Positions 18,866-28,357 of a stretch of DNA of 64,000 nucleotides are shown one piece after another (within the stretch, counting starts at the first letter, position 1; each line of letters begins with the position of its first letter). Where the stretch lies: positions 1 through 64,000 of the forward strand of contig JAFDXO010000196.1 of the NCBI GenBank assembly GCA_018267925.1, given 5' to 3'. The translations under genes were made by a program, and so were the position numbers. The notes under the pieces are model-generated. The model saw nothing but the letters and a program-made list of their open reading frames with translations. It did no database searches and had not been told where the DNA came from. The DNA is from Bacteroidota bacterium. GTDB taxonomy: Bacteria; Bacteroidota; Bacteroidia; Chitinophagales; Chitinophagaceae.

Positions 18866-20239
18866 ATGGTTTCTCATCTAACTTCCATAAATCCCGCTAC
18901 CGGTACTATTTTAAAAGAATATCCAATTTCATCCGAAAAACAAATTGCATCAGCCGTCAAACAAGCACAACAACAGTTTGAAGTTTGGCGACAAACAAAT
19001 TTTAAACAAAGAGCGCAACTATTTAAAACCATATCTAAAACCCTTCGTCAACATAAAGAAAAATTGGCTGCACTTGCAACACAAGAAATGGGTAAACCCA
19101 TCTCTCAAAGCATTGCTGAGGTTGAAAAATGTGCCATGACTTTTGACTTTTATGCTAAAAACGGCACTGCTTTTTTAAAAGATGAAATAGTAGAAACTAA
19201 CGCTCGGAAGAGCTATGTCAGCTTTCAACCATTGGGTATTGTGCTGGCTATCATGCCTTGGAACTTTCCCTACTGGCAAGTTTTTCGGGCTATGGCACCG
19301 GCACTAATGGCCGGTAATGTCCTATTATTAAAACACGCTTCCAATGTTAGTGGATGTGCATTAGCCATAGCGGACATCATGAAAAAATCGGGCGCACCAA
19401 AAGGGTTATTCCAAACCTTACTCATACCATCCGCCCATGTTGACCGATTAATCACTGATGATGCCATTTCAGCTATCACACTTACAGGAAGTACGGAAGC
19501 AGGGAAGAAAGTAGCATCCCTTGCAGGAGCGCATATTAAAAAACAAGTGTTGGAATTAGGCGGCAGTGATCCTTACATCATTCTTGAAGATGCAGACCTT
19601 GACTTAGCTGCAAAAGTGTGTGTAGATGGGCGATTGGTTAATAGCGGGCAAAGTTGTGTAGCTGCCAAAAGATTTGTTGTAGTTAAAGCTATTCGGAAAG
19701 AATTTGAAAAAAGAGTAGTTGCCTTGATGAAATCCGCAACCTTTGGCGACCCTTTCAAAACGGAAAACAAAATAGGCCCCTTAGCCCGAGTTGATCTTCG
19801 TAATCAATTGCATCAACAAGTTCAAGAAAGTTTATCAAAAGGAGCCCAATTGCTTTGTGGCGGCTATATTCCCGAGGGTCAAGGTGCTTTCTATCCACCT
19901 TCTGTATTAATCAATGTAAAGAAAGGAATGCCCGCTTATGATGATGAGCTTTTTGGACCGGTAGCAAGCCTAATCGAAGCTAAAGATGAAGCTGATGCCA
20001 TCCGCATTGCTAATGACACTATTTACGGCTTAGGAGCAGGCATTTTTTCAAAAAACAAAAAGAAGGCTGAAGATATTGCCCGCAACCAATTGCAAGCCGG
20101 TAACTGCTTTGTTAATTCATTCGTTCACTCCGATCCACGCCTTCCATTTGGTGGCACCAAGCAAAGCGGATATGGCAGAGAACTGAGTATCTTCGGTATT
20201 CGTGAGTTTGTAAATGTAAAAACTGTGTTTATCCAATAA
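18866..20239 (+). CDS. NAD(P)-dependent succinate-semialdehyde-type dehydrogenase
   Basis: An aldehyde dehydrogenase of 457 residues, closest in pattern to the short succinate-semialdehyde dehydrogenases (Sad/YneI type). Motifs: the cofactor region IMPWNFPYWQVFRAMAPAL, the Rossmann ITLTGSTEAGKK, general-base Glu in VLELGGSDPYI, and catalytic Cys near residue 263 in NSGQSCVAAKRFVV. The C-terminus PFGGTKQSGYGREL is typical. The substrate assignment is by family resemblance only. The downstream SGNH hydrolase gene starts 13 bases after the stop and is probably co-transcribed. Confidence 0.9.
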   Translation: MVSHLTSINPATGTILKEYPISSEKQIASAVKQAQQQFEVWRQTNFKQRAQLFKTISKTLRQHKEKLAALATQEMGKPISQSIAEVEKCAMTFDFYAKNGTAFLKDEIVETNARKSYVSFQPLGIVLAIMPWNFPYWQVFRAMAPALMAGNVLLLKHASNVSGCALAIADIMKKSGAPKGLFQTLLIPSAHVDRLITDDAISAITLTGSTEAGKKVASLAGAHIKKQVLELGGSDPYIILEDADLDLAAKVCVDGRLVNSGQSCVAAKRFVVVKAIRKEFEKRVVALMKSATFGDPFKTENKIGPLARVDLRNQLHQQVQESLSKGAQLLCGGYIPEGQGAFYPPSVLINVKKGMPAYDDELFGPVASLIEAKDEADAIRIANDTIYGLGAGIFSKNKKKAEDIARNQLQAGNCFVNSFVHSDPRLPFGGTKQSGYGRELSIFGIREFVNVKTVFIQ

Positions 20240-20252
20240 TTGCTTCTTCTGT

Positions 20253-20861
20253 ATGTATTCTTTTTTAGCCTTAGGCGATTCATATACTATTGGTGAGTTA
20301 GTTCCGCTTCAACAAAGTTTTCCGTATCAAACAGCTCAGTTACTGCGAACACAAAAAATTGAAGTTTCCGATCCCGTGATTATTGCCAAAACAGGCTGGA
20401 CAACCGATGAACTGAACGCAGCCATTTGCGAAGAAGGAATCAAAGAAACCTTTTCTTTTGTTTCTCTCTTGATAGGCGTTAATAATCAATACAGAGGTAG
20501 AAGTGTTGATGATTATGAGCGCGAATTTGAGCAATTGTTGCATAAAGCAAAATCTTTTGCCAACGGAAACCCGAATCATGTTTTTGTTCTTTCCATACCT
20601 GACTGGGGCGTTACGCCTTTTGCTCAAGATCGTGATGCAGCAACGATTGCGCATGAAATCAATCTATACAATCATTGTAACCATCAATTGTCCCAAAAAA
20701 ATGCGGTACATTATTTAAACATTACAGAAAGCACTCGTGCCAATGGCACGAAACCAACATATTTAGCAGAAGACAAACTACATCCTTCTGCCCTTGAATA
20801 CGAAATCTGGGCAAAAAAGTTGGCACCTTTAATTGCATTTGCACTCAAGAATGCACCATAA
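20253..20861 (+). CDS. SGNH/GDSL-family hydrolase
   Basis: A 202-residue esterase or lipase-like hydrolase. Block I, LALGDSYTIGE, contains the nucleophile Ser near residue 9; block III is IGVNNQYRGRS; block V, DKLHPSALEYEIWAKKL, contains the catalytic Asp and His. It has no signal peptide, so it is probably cytoplasmic. It follows the aldehyde dehydrogenase gene closely and ends 7 bases before the 3' end of convergent mtaB. The substrate is unknown. Confidence 0.92.
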   Translation: MYSFLALGDSYTIGELVPLQQSFPYQTAQLLRTQKIEVSDPVIIAKTGWTTDELNAAICEEGIKETFSFVSLLIGVNNQYRGRSVDDYEREFEQLLHKAKSFANGNPNHVFVLSIPDWGVTPFAQDRDAATIAHEINLYNHCNHQLSQKNAVHYLNITESTRANGTKPTYLAEDKLHPSALEYEIWAKKLAPLIAFALKNAP

Positions 20862-20868
20862 ATTTTGA

Positions 20869-22140
20869 TTAAAGTTTCCAGTCTATCAATTGATTCACCC
20901 ATTCAGCACGGAAGGGTGTTTGGACTTTGATATAATTATCCGTGTATCCTTCCATTAATCCATTTTTATCAGCACCCTCAAACAAAACTTTGCGTGTTTG
21001 CCCTTGATGTTGTTCGGAAAAGAACTGCATTTTTTGAAACGATAGTTGGCGTAATATTTTATTCCGCTCATTTCTTACCGAAATTGGCACCACCGGCTTG
21101 ATTTCAAGAGCTAAGGTATTAGCCCGCTCCGAATAAGTAAACACATGAAAATAGGAAACATCCAGATCGTGCAGGAACTGATATGTTTCTTCAAATTCTT
21201 TTTCATTTTCACCGGGGAAGCCAACAATAACATCTACACCAATGCAGGCAAACGGCATTAGCTGCTTAATGTGTGCAACTCTATCGGCATACAGCTCTCT
21301 ACGATAACGACGACGCATAGCACCCAAAATTGAGTTGCTACCGCTTTGCAATGGAATATGAAAATGAGGCATAAACCTTTTTGAGGCAGCCACAAAAGCA
21401 ATTATATCATCAGTAAGCAGGTTCGGTTCAATAGATGAAATGCGGAATCGTTCTATTTCAGTTATTTCATCTAAGGCATGAATTAAGTGATAAAAATCTT
21501 CTACTTTTTGCCTTCCACCTTCATTGCCTTTCCCAAAATCACCCAAATTAATTCCAGTCAATACTACTTCTTTGGTACCGGAGGAAGCCAATTCTTGCAC
21601 ATTACGAATCACACCGTCAATACTATCGCTGCGACTATGACCACGTGCTAATGGAATCGTACAAAAAGAACAGTTGTAATCACAGCCATCTTGTACTTTT
21701 AAAAATGTTCGGGTTCTGTCATTGATAGAATAAGAACTATTAAAACCCTGCACATCATCAATATCACAAGAACAAATTTTTGCACTGTCGCCCTTGGTTA
21801 ATTCCCGAATATGCGTAACAATATTAAATTTTTCAGACGCTCCGAGTACTAAGTCAACTCCTTCTATTTCGGCTATTTCTTTAGGCTTTAATTGTGCATA
21901 GCAACCAATAACCACAACCATAGATTCCGGTGCACGACGCTGAATACGACGAACAATTTGTCGGCATTCTTTGTCAGCATTGTCAGTTACAGAACAAGTG
22001 TTGATAACATACACATCTGCGGTTTCTTCAAAATCCTTTTTAGCAAAGCCATCTGCTTCCAACATGCGGCTTAGTGTGGATGTTTCGGAATAATTGAGCT
22101 TACACCCTAAGGTGTGAAAAGCTACTGATTTTACTTCCAT
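20869..22140 (-). CDS. mtaB: tRNA (t6A37) methylthiotransferase
   Basis: MtaB adds a methylthio group to t6A37 of ANN-decoding tRNAs. The 423 residues have the N-terminal UPF0004 domain with cluster Cys (HTLGCKLNYSET, INTCSVTDNADKECRQ, VIGCYAQ), the radical-SAM motif CDYNCSFC near residue 150 and the core GVDVIVGFPGENEKEFEETY. A C-terminal TRAM-like segment follows (VLFEGADKNGLMEGYTDNYI). HTLGCKLN and KECRQIVRR separate MtaB from MiaB and RimO. A TAATTTTG box lies seven bases before the ATG. Confidence 0.94.
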   Translation of the reverse strand: MEVKSVAFHTLGCKLNYSETSTLSRMLEADGFAKKDFEETADVYVINTCSVTDNADKECRQIVRRIQRRAPESMVVVIGCYAQLKPKEIAEIEGVDLVLGASEKFNIVTHIRELTKGDSAKICSCDIDDVQGFNSSYSINDRTRTFLKVQDGCDYNCSFCTIPLARGHSRSDSIDGVIRNVQELASSGTKEVVLTGINLGDFGKGNEGGRQKVEDFYHLIHALDEITEIERFRISSIEPNLLTDDIIAFVAASKRFMPHFHIPLQSGSNSILGAMRRRYRRELYADRVAHIKQLMPFACIGVDVIVGFPGENEKEFEETYQFLHDLDVSYFHVFTYSERANTLALEIKPVVPISVRNERNKILRQLSFQKMQFFSEQHQGQTRKVLFEGADKNGLMEGYTDNYIKVQTPFRAEWVNQLIDWKL

Positions 22141-22147
22141 TGCGGCA

Positions 22148-22155
22148 CAAAATTA
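22148..22155 (-). promoter_or_regulatory. -7 box of mtaB
   Basis: Minus strand TAATTTTG, an exact TAnnTTTG match seven bases before the mtaB ATG. Near-leaderless. Confidence 0.5.
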
Positions 22156-22415
22156 CCGATTGTAAGGCAAAACGAAAGTATTTCGCCTAATGACATAAAA
22201 CACTGAGGAGTTCCGCCATCAAACTACTTTTCAAAGAAAATGAGTTATAATTAAAATCTCAAACTAATTCAGCATGAACTCAATTCAGCAAACACCATCT
22301 TCAATTGATAACATAGCTGTCTAACAGAAATAACCCTAAGTTCAAGAAACCAATGCAACACGTTGAGCCAATACTCAAAGAGAATTTCCTCAATCCAACT
22401 GCAAGCAAGATAGGC

Positions 22416-23123
22416 TTAATGTACTTGAGCTAATTTCTTTAATTCAATAGATTCAGCAACCCAATTTAGTACTTTTTCTAACTGTTCATCTCGACTCATA
22501 TTGCTATTGTCGAGTGTTTTGGCATCCTCAGCTTTGCGCAATGGGCTTTCTTCCCGATTGCTATCAATATAATCTCGCATAGCTAAATTATGTTTCACCT
22601 CATCAATAGTTGCCGGCATTCCGGTTTGTTCCAATTCTTCAAAGCGTCGCTTGACACGAATTTCAAGGTCTGCCGTCATAAATATTTTTAGTTCAGCATC
22701 AGGGAAAACAACAGTACCTATATCTCGTCCATCCATAACAATACCTCGACGGTTGCCCATCTTTTTTTGTTGTGCCACTGCAAATTGACGAACTTCTTTG
22801 ATAGTAGCCACTTCACTCACTTTTTCAGCTACTATTAAATCACGGATATAACGTTCTACATTTTCATCATTCAGATGAATTTCCGATTTATGGTGTGCTT
22901 CAACATACTCAAAACTGAGATGAATATTTTGAAGATTAGCTCGAACGATTTCTTCTTGAGAAAAATCAATATGATTTCGTAGGAAATATAAAGTTATAGC
23001 ACGGTACATAGCACCGCTATCAATGTAATTATACCCAAGTTTTCCTGCCAATTGTTTGGCTAACGTGCTTTTTCCACACGATGAATAGCCATCAATTGCA
23101 ACGATAATTTTAGGATTAGCCAT
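22416..23123 (-). CDS. cmk: Cytidylate kinase
   Basis: CMP/dCMP kinase of 235 residues, phosphorylating CMP to CDP with ATP. The P-loop AIDGYSSCGKSTLAKQLA is near the N-terminus, followed by YNYIDSGAMYRAITLYFL, the CMP-binding GIVMDGRDIGTVVFPDAE, and the lid and Arg-rich stretch with RVKRRFEEL and DYIDSNREESPLRKAEDA. The start is ATG 23123 (MANPKI). The frame extends to an upstream TTG but lacks family similarity there. It follows map on the minus strand, with a 109-base spacer. Confidence 0.96.
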   Translation of the reverse strand: MANPKIIVAIDGYSSCGKSTLAKQLAGKLGYNYIDSGAMYRAITLYFLRNHIDFSQEEIVRANLQNIHLSFEYVEAHHKSEIHLNDENVERYIRDLIVAEKVSEVATIKEVRQFAVAQQKKMGNRRGIVMDGRDIGTVVFPDAELKIFMTADLEIRVKRRFEELEQTGMPATIDEVKHNLAMRDYIDSNREESPLRKAEDAKTLDNSNMSRDEQLEKVLNWVAESIELKKLAQVH

Positions 23124-23232
23124 TGGTGTAAAGTTCTGTTTTCTGATGTGCAATCACAATGCTTTTCTAATTACTAATTACTGGTTACTAATTACAACTA
23201 TTAATAGAAAAGGGAAAAATGAACGCTAAAAT

Positions 23233-24075
23233 CTAAAAATTTTCAACCGGTGATAATGTAACGAGATGTGCCTTACTTAAGTTTGGATTATTGCGCTCAG
23301 CCTCTTCTATCGGACCAAATTGAGATAGATTTTCGCCTGCATGTTTTCCCACCAAGGTAGTATGTTCATAATGAACAGAAACTTTACCATCGTCGGTAAC
23401 AATAGTCCAACCATCTTCTAAGGTATGCACCTTATGCGTACCAAGGTTTATCATAGGTTCTATTGCCAACACCATTCCTTGCTTCAAACGCTTGCCGTCT
23501 CCACGTCTTCCATAGTTGGGCACCTGTGGGTCTTCATGTAATTGTTTGCCTACTCCATGTCCTACCAACTCACGTACAACGCCGTATCCATGCAATTTAT
23601 GGGTGTAATATTCCACTGCAAAAGAAATATCCCCTACTCGATTATTTTCTTTTGCAGCCGCAATGGCACGAGCAAGCGATTCCTTTGTAACACGCATTAA
23701 AGCAGACACTTCTGACGGCACTTCACCAATGGCAAAAGTATAGGCATGATCACCATGATAACCATCTTTATTAAATCCACAATCCACACTAATGACATCC
23801 CCTTCTTTCAATTCATAATTATTCGGGAAACCATGTACAACAACCTCATTCACCGAAATACACAAAGAAGCAGGAAAAGCATTGTTTTTAGGTCCATAAC
23901 CTTTAAAAGAAGGGATACCACCATGATCGCGGATAAATGTTTCGGCCATAGCATCAATAGATTGAGTAGTGATACCGGGCTTAAGCATTTTTGCGACTTC
24001 GGTAAGTGTTGCCGTTACCATTAAGGCATTTTGTCTGATAATCTCAATCTCTGCTTTGGTACGAATATGAATCAT
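23233..24075 (-). CDS. map: Type I methionine aminopeptidase
   Basis: Removes the initiator Met from nascent proteins. The 280 residues contain the pita-bread fold with metal ligands in ISVDCGFNKDGYHGD (two Asp), GHGVGKQLHEDPQVPN (His), LAIEPMINLG (Glu) and SVHYEHTTLV (Glu). The protein has about 20-25 extra residues at the C-terminus (FGPIEEAERNNPN onward) compared with the E. coli enzyme, whose role is unknown. ATG 24075 gives the standard MIHIRTKAEIEIIRQNA. Confidence 0.96.
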   Translation of the reverse strand: MIHIRTKAEIEIIRQNALMVTATLTEVAKMLKPGITTQSIDAMAETFIRDHGGIPSFKGYGPKNNAFPASLCISVNEVVVHGFPNNYELKEGDVISVDCGFNKDGYHGDHAYTFAIGEVPSEVSALMRVTKESLARAIAAAKENNRVGDISFAVEYYTHKLHGYGVVRELVGHGVGKQLHEDPQVPNYGRRGDGKRLKQGMVLAIEPMINLGTHKVHTLEDGWTIVTDDGKVSVHYEHTTLVGKHAGENLSQFGPIEEAERNNPNLSKAHLVTLSPVENF

Positions 24076-24095
24076 GAAATAAAAAAATAAAGTTG

Positions 24096-24103
24096 CAAAA
24101 TTA
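24096..24103 (-). promoter_or_regulatory. -7 box of map
   Basis: Minus strand TAATTTTG, about 20 bases before the map ATG. It probably also drives cmk. Confidence 0.4.
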
Positions 24104-24228
24104 AGTAATTACATAGCCTAATCCTGAATTAATTCTTACCAAATTTCTAATCAATGGCTAAAAGGTTTGTTTTTCTTTGTTGAATGCTGTTTCACAAGAT
24201 ACCATTCTAAAAGCGTCAACAATTTTCA

Positions 24229-24236
24229 TAATTTTG
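24229..24236 (+). promoter_or_regulatory. -7 box of the alpha-oxoamine synthase gene
   Basis: TAATTTTG, 40 bases before ATG 24277. Confidence 0.4.
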
Positions 24237-24276
24237 CACATCTTTATTTAAAATAAAAACACAAACATTTTATAGA

Positions 24277-25533
24277 ATGGACTTATTTGCCAAATTCGAA
24301 AACAAATTGGGACCAATAGGTGATTATGCAGAGCAGGCACCCGGATATTTTGCCTTTCCAAAGCTTGAAGGCGAGATTGCCAATCGTATGAAATTCATGG
24401 GGAAAGAGCGCATTGTATGGAGTTTGAATAATTATCTTGGCTTAGCCAATCATCCGGAAGTACGAAAAGTAGATGCAGAAGCTGCAGCACAATTTGGGTT
24501 AGCATATCCAATGGGAGCGCGTATGATGAGTGGAAATTCAAACAACCATGATCGTTTAGAAAAAGAATTGGCTGAATTTGTAGGAAAAGAAGATGCCATG
24601 TTGTTTAACTATGGTTATCAAGGAATGGTATCTGCCATAGATAGTCTTTGTAGTCGTCGTGATGTTGTAGTTTATGATGCCGAAAGCCATGCTTGTATTA
24701 TTGATGGTTTGCGTCTGCATCCGGGTCATCGTTATGTTTTTAAGCATAATGATGTTGCCGATTGTGAAAAACAATTACAGCGTGCAACCGAAATGGCCAA
24801 TCAAACCGGTGGTGGAATTTTAGTTATTACCGAAGGTGTTTTTGGCATGAGCGGCAACCAAGGAAAATGTGCAGCAATTGCAGTTTTGAAAAGCAAGTAT
24901 GAATTTCGTTTGTTTGTGGACGATGCACACGGATTTGGCACTATGGGCAAAACCGGTGCTGGTATTGGCGAAGAACAAAACTGTATCAATGGAATTGACA
25001 TTTACTTTTCCACTTTCGCAAAGTCAATGGCGAGCATAGGTGGTTTTATTGCCGGTGACAAACAAGTGTTGAAGTTTTTACGCTATAATATGCGTTCACA
25101 AGTTTTTGCAAAATCATTGCCTATGGCTATCGTTGTAGGAAACTTGAAACGCTTAGAGCTATTACGCACCAAACCTGAATTGAAAGAAAAGCTTTGGCAT
25201 AATGTTCATCGTCTTCAAAACGGGCTGAAAGAAAATGGCTTTGAAATCGGCACGACCAACACACCGGTTACACCCGTGTTTATGAAAGGGGGCTTGTTTG
25301 ATGCAACACAATTGGTTTTCGACCTGCGAGAAAACTATAACATATTTTGTTCGGTAGTTGTCTATCCAGTTATCCCTAAAGGTCAAATCATTTTGCGTCT
25401 GATTCCTACCGCAGTGCATACAGATGAAGATATTGATCTGACTTTAGCAGCTTTTTCTGCCGTGCGCGATAAGTTGGTAAACAAAGAATATCCTCAGGAA
25501 ATGCCAACCTTTTCCGGTGCTATTCCAGCTTAA
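24277..25533 (+). CDS. Alpha-oxoamine synthase family PLP enzyme
   Basis: A 418-residue fold-type I PLP enzyme of the family that joins an amino acid to an acyl-CoA or acyl-ACP with loss of CO2 (glycine C-acetyltransferase, serine palmitoyltransferase, cysteate acyltransferase). Motifs: VWSLNNYLGLANHPEV, YPMGARMMSGNSNNHDRLE, VYDAESHACIIDGLRLH, LFVDDAHGFGTMGKTGAGI, and the PLP Lys near residue 248 in FSTFAKSMASIGGFI. The first 35 residues (FENKLGPIGDYAEQAPGYF) are unlike KBL and BioF. A sphingolipid or sulfonolipid role is plausible in this phylum but is inference. The next gene starts 31 bases later and may be co-transcribed. Confidence 0.85.
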   Translation: MDLFAKFENKLGPIGDYAEQAPGYFAFPKLEGEIANRMKFMGKERIVWSLNNYLGLANHPEVRKVDAEAAAQFGLAYPMGARMMSGNSNNHDRLEKELAEFVGKEDAMLFNYGYQGMVSAIDSLCSRRDVVVYDAESHACIIDGLRLHPGHRYVFKHNDVADCEKQLQRATEMANQTGGGILVITEGVFGMSGNQGKCAAIAVLKSKYEFRLFVDDAHGFGTMGKTGAGIGEEQNCINGIDIYFSTFAKSMASIGGFIAGDKQVLKFLRYNMRSQVFAKSLPMAIVVGNLKRLELLRTKPELKEKLWHNVHRLQNGLKENGFEIGTTNTPVTPVFMKGGLFDATQLVFDLRENYNIFCSVVVYPVIPKGQIILRLIPTAVHTDEDIDLTLAAFSAVRDKLVNKEYPQEMPTFSGAIPA

Positions 25534-25564
25534 AAAAACAAAAGCAAACATACTCCATACTCAA

Positions 25565-26494
25565 ATGAAAGTATTTATCGCCGGTGCTTCCGGTTTAGTG
25601 GGCGGCAATTGCATGAACCATTTTTCTGAACAAGGTTGGGAAGTTAAAGGTTCTTACTTTTCTTTCCCAACCAAGGATGCTGTATTCTACAATACCTTGG
25701 AGCCCAACCATCCTGATAATTTTGATCTTGTTGGATACAAACCCGATGTGATTGTTCATTGTGGAGCGTTGACCCATGTGGATTATTGCGAAACCCATGA
25801 AGCAGAAAGCTATGAAAAAACCGTACAAAGCACACAAAATCTACTGAAGATTGCCGAACAATGTCAGGCTCGCTTTGTTTATATTTCTACCGACTATGTA
25901 TTTGATGGAACAGATGGACCTTATACCGAAGATGCACCTGTTCACCCCTTGAGTGTCTATGCTCGACATAAATTAGAAGCAGAACAAATGGTTTTGCAAC
26001 AAGCAGCTCAGTCACTTGTTTTACGCATCACGAATGTGTATGGAGATGAAGTGCGCGGAAAAAATTTTATATCCCGCATCATTGATCAGTGTGTCAACGG
26101 ACAACAACTCATGTTGAAACTTCCATACGATCAATTTGCTACACCCACGAATGCTTGGGATGTTGCACGTGCTATGTTCATGCTATTGCGCGACGGTAAA
26201 TTCGGAATATACCATATTTGCAGTACTGACTTTATGAACCGAGTGGAGCTTGCTTTACGAGTGTTACAATATTTTCCCGAAGCCAAGTATGAACTCATAC
26301 CGATTAGCACAGCAGAACTAAACCAACCTGCTAAACGTCCTTTGATTGGCGGTTTTGTAAAAATGAAATTTGCAAAAGAATATCCCGACTTTTTGTTTGG
26401 AACAGTAGATAGTTATGTAAGTGCTTTTTGTGCCAAGAGAAATCCCGACGCACCAAGTACGTCGGGAAGGATTGTACTTACTAACCCATCGTAA
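25565..26494 (+). CDS. NAD(P)-dependent sugar-nucleotide reductase/epimerase (RfbD-like)
   Basis: A 309-residue extended short-chain dehydrogenase resembling dTDP-4-dehydrorhamnose reductase. It shows the Rossmann motif FIAGASGLVGGN at the N-terminus, VIVHCGALTHVDYCETH, FVYISTDYVFDGTDGPYTED, and the catalytic YxxxK in VYARHKLEAEQ. The start is ATG 25565, giving MKVFIAGASG; the frame extends upstream into the preceding gene. It may act with the PLP enzyme gene just upstream, for example by reducing its keto product, but the sequence does not prove this. Confidence 0.85.
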   Translation: MKVFIAGASGLVGGNCMNHFSEQGWEVKGSYFSFPTKDAVFYNTLEPNHPDNFDLVGYKPDVIVHCGALTHVDYCETHEAESYEKTVQSTQNLLKIAEQCQARFVYISTDYVFDGTDGPYTEDAPVHPLSVYARHKLEAEQMVLQQAAQSLVLRITNVYGDEVRGKNFISRIIDQCVNGQQLMLKLPYDQFATPTNAWDVARAMFMLLRDGKFGIYHICSTDFMNRVELALRVLQYFPEAKYELIPISTAELNQPAKRPLIGGFVKMKFAKEYPDFLFGTVDSYVSAFCAKRNPDAPSTSGRIVLTNPS

Positions 26495-26636
26495 GCAAAG
26501 CAAATATCTAAAAAAATCATCGCAAAAACAAAATAAATTTACCTTACATATCACAAGATTGAAATATCATTTCAGATTTTTTTATCTTAGAAAATACAAA
26601 TGATAACGCTTCAACAAAAAAACGAATCGTAAAAAA

Positions 26637-26676
26637 GTAAACGAAAAAGTATGACTGTAAACGAAAAAGTACAATG
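26637..26676. repeat. 20-bp tandem duplication across the trxB start codon
   Basis: GTAAACGAAAAAGTA occurs at 26637-26651 and again at 26657-26671, a 20-base period. The trxB ATG (26651-26653) sits between the copies. The two copies are in different reading frames, so only the second is translated. Confidence 0.7.
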
Positions 26677-27622
26677 TTTAATTATAGGATCAGGTCCTGC
26701 CGGATATACTGCTGCCATTTATGCTTCACGTGCGGGTCTTAATCCGGTGTTATATCAAGGGTTGCAACCCGGAGGACAATTAACCATCACTACAGAAGTT
26801 GAGAACTATCCCGGATACCCTGAAGGAATTATGGGTCCGCAAATGATGGTGGACTTTGAAAAGCAAGCGCAGCGAATGGGTGCAGATATTCGATGGGGAT
26901 TAGCTACCAAAGTGGATTTCAGTAATCGTCCATACAAAGTAGAAATTGACGAAGAAAAATGGTTGGAAGCGGACTCTATCATCATTGCAACCGGAGCCGC
27001 TGCAAAATGGCTAAACATTCCTTCCGAGCAACGATTGAATGGACATGGCGTTTCAGCTTGTGCTGTTTGCGATGGTTTTTTCTTTAAAAATCAAGATGTA
27101 GCTATTGTGGGGGCCGGCGATACGGCTTGTGAGGAAGCTCTTTATTTATCAAAAATTTGCGGGCATGTACACATGATAGTTCGCAAAGGGGAAGATGGAA
27201 TGCGTGCCAGCAAAGTGATGCAAGAGCGCGTAAAAAACACCGGAAACATAACCCTTCATTGGCATTCTGAAACCGATGAAATATTAGGTGAAAAAACCGT
27301 TAATGCCGTACGCATCAAAAATATGATTACCGGCGAAACGAAAGAAATAGCAGTGAAAGCATTTTTTGTTGCCATAGGCCATCAGCCCAACTCTGATATT
27401 TTTAAAGGATGGTTGGACATGGACGATGCGGGATATTTAATTACCGTTCCGGGTACATCTAAAACCAATATTGCTGGCGTTTTTGCCTGTGGAGATGTAC
27501 AAGACAAACATTATCGTCAAGCGGTAACGGCAGCAGGAAGTGGCTGCATGGCTGCTTTAGATGCGGAAAGATATTTAGGCACGATTGAACATGAATTGAA
27601 TGCACTTCATACCCAATCATAA
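26651..27622 (+). CDS. trxB: Thioredoxin-disulfide reductase
   Basis: A flavoprotein that reduces thioredoxin with NADPH. The 323 residues show the FAD site CLIIGSGPAGYTAAIYASRA, the redox-active SACAVCDG near residue 135, the NADPH site VAIVGAGDTACEEALYLSK and the C-terminal FAD motif GVFACGDVQDKHYRQAVTAA. The start is ATG 26651, inside a 20-bp tandem duplication. The DUF1003 gene follows after 11 bases and is probably in the same transcript. Confidence 0.96.
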   Translation: MTVNEKVQCLIIGSGPAGYTAAIYASRAGLNPVLYQGLQPGGQLTITTEVENYPGYPEGIMGPQMMVDFEKQAQRMGADIRWGLATKVDFSNRPYKVEIDEEKWLEADSIIIATGAAAKWLNIPSEQRLNGHGVSACAVCDGFFFKNQDVAIVGAGDTACEEALYLSKICGHVHMIVRKGEDGMRASKVMQERVKNTGNITLHWHSETDEILGEKTVNAVRIKNMITGETKEIAVKAFFVAIGHQPNSDIFKGWLDMDDAGYLITVPGTSKTNIAGVFACGDVQDKHYRQAVTAAGSGCMAALDAERYLGTIEHELNALHTQS

Positions 27623-27633
27623 TCAACAAGTCA

Positions 27634-28344
27634 ATGCCATTAGAACATAAAAAGGTTGTTTGCAGCATATCCGGGAAAACGATAGATGCTTCTGAAGCCT
27701 ATCGAACAGATATGCTGCGAACGCCGGTGGCTCAATTAATTTCTGAAGCGAACCCTGATTTGCAGCCACATGATTTTATATCGTCTGAGGTTGTATCAAA
27801 ATTTAGGCATCGCTATTTAGAGTCGTTGATTAAAGAAGAATCCGGCGAATTAGACACGCTTGAAAAAGAAGTGTTGGATGCCATCCAAAACAATCGGCTC
27901 TTATCTGAAAACATAGAACCTGAATTGGAAGAAAACCTAACAACCGCACAACGACTTGCAGACCACTTAGCAGAATTTGGCGGTAGTTGGACTTTTATTT
28001 TTTTCTTCTTCTTTTTTATTCTTGTTTGGATGAGCGTAAATATAATAGCACTCAACAAACACGCTTGGGATCCCTACCCTTTCATTTTGCTCAATCTAAT
28101 TCTCTCTTGCATTGCAGCTATTCAGGCACCTATCATTATGATGAGCCAAAATAGACAAGAACAAAAAGATCGTTTAAGGAGTGAACACGACTTTAAAATA
28201 AACCTAAAAGCAGAACTGGAGATCAAACTATTGCACGAAAAAATAGACCATTTAATGGTGCATCAAAACAAAAGACTACTTGAAATTCAGGAAATTCAAG
28301 CTGACTTTCTGGAAGATATTTTACGTCAAGTCAAAAAAGATTAA
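27634..28344 (+). CDS. DUF1003 membrane protein
   Basis: A 236-residue protein with two adjacent membrane helices (WTFIFFFFFFILVWMSVNII and FILLNLILSCIAAIQAPIIM) carrying the DUF1003 signature AQRLADHLAEFGGSW and IIMMSQNRQEQKDRLRSEHD. An N-terminal 100-residue soluble part contains KVVCSISGKTIDASEAYR, and a C-terminal helix is likely a coiled coil. No biochemical function is established. It lies 11 bases after trxB. Confidence 0.85.
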   Translation: MPLEHKKVVCSISGKTIDASEAYRTDMLRTPVAQLISEANPDLQPHDFISSEVVSKFRHRYLESLIKEESGELDTLEKEVLDAIQNNRLLSENIEPELEENLTTAQRLADHLAEFGGSWTFIFFFFFFILVWMSVNIIALNKHAWDPYPFILLNLILSCIAAIQAPIIMMSQNRQEQKDRLRSEHDFKINLKAELEIKLLHEKIDHLMVHQNKRLLEIQEIQADFLEDILRQVKKD

Positions 28345-28357
28345 TTCATTTCTTCCC

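Noticed and set aside
26444..26466. Hairpin CCCGACG/CGTCGGG at the end of the reductase gene as a terminator
   Set aside because: It lies inside the last codons and no T-run follows.
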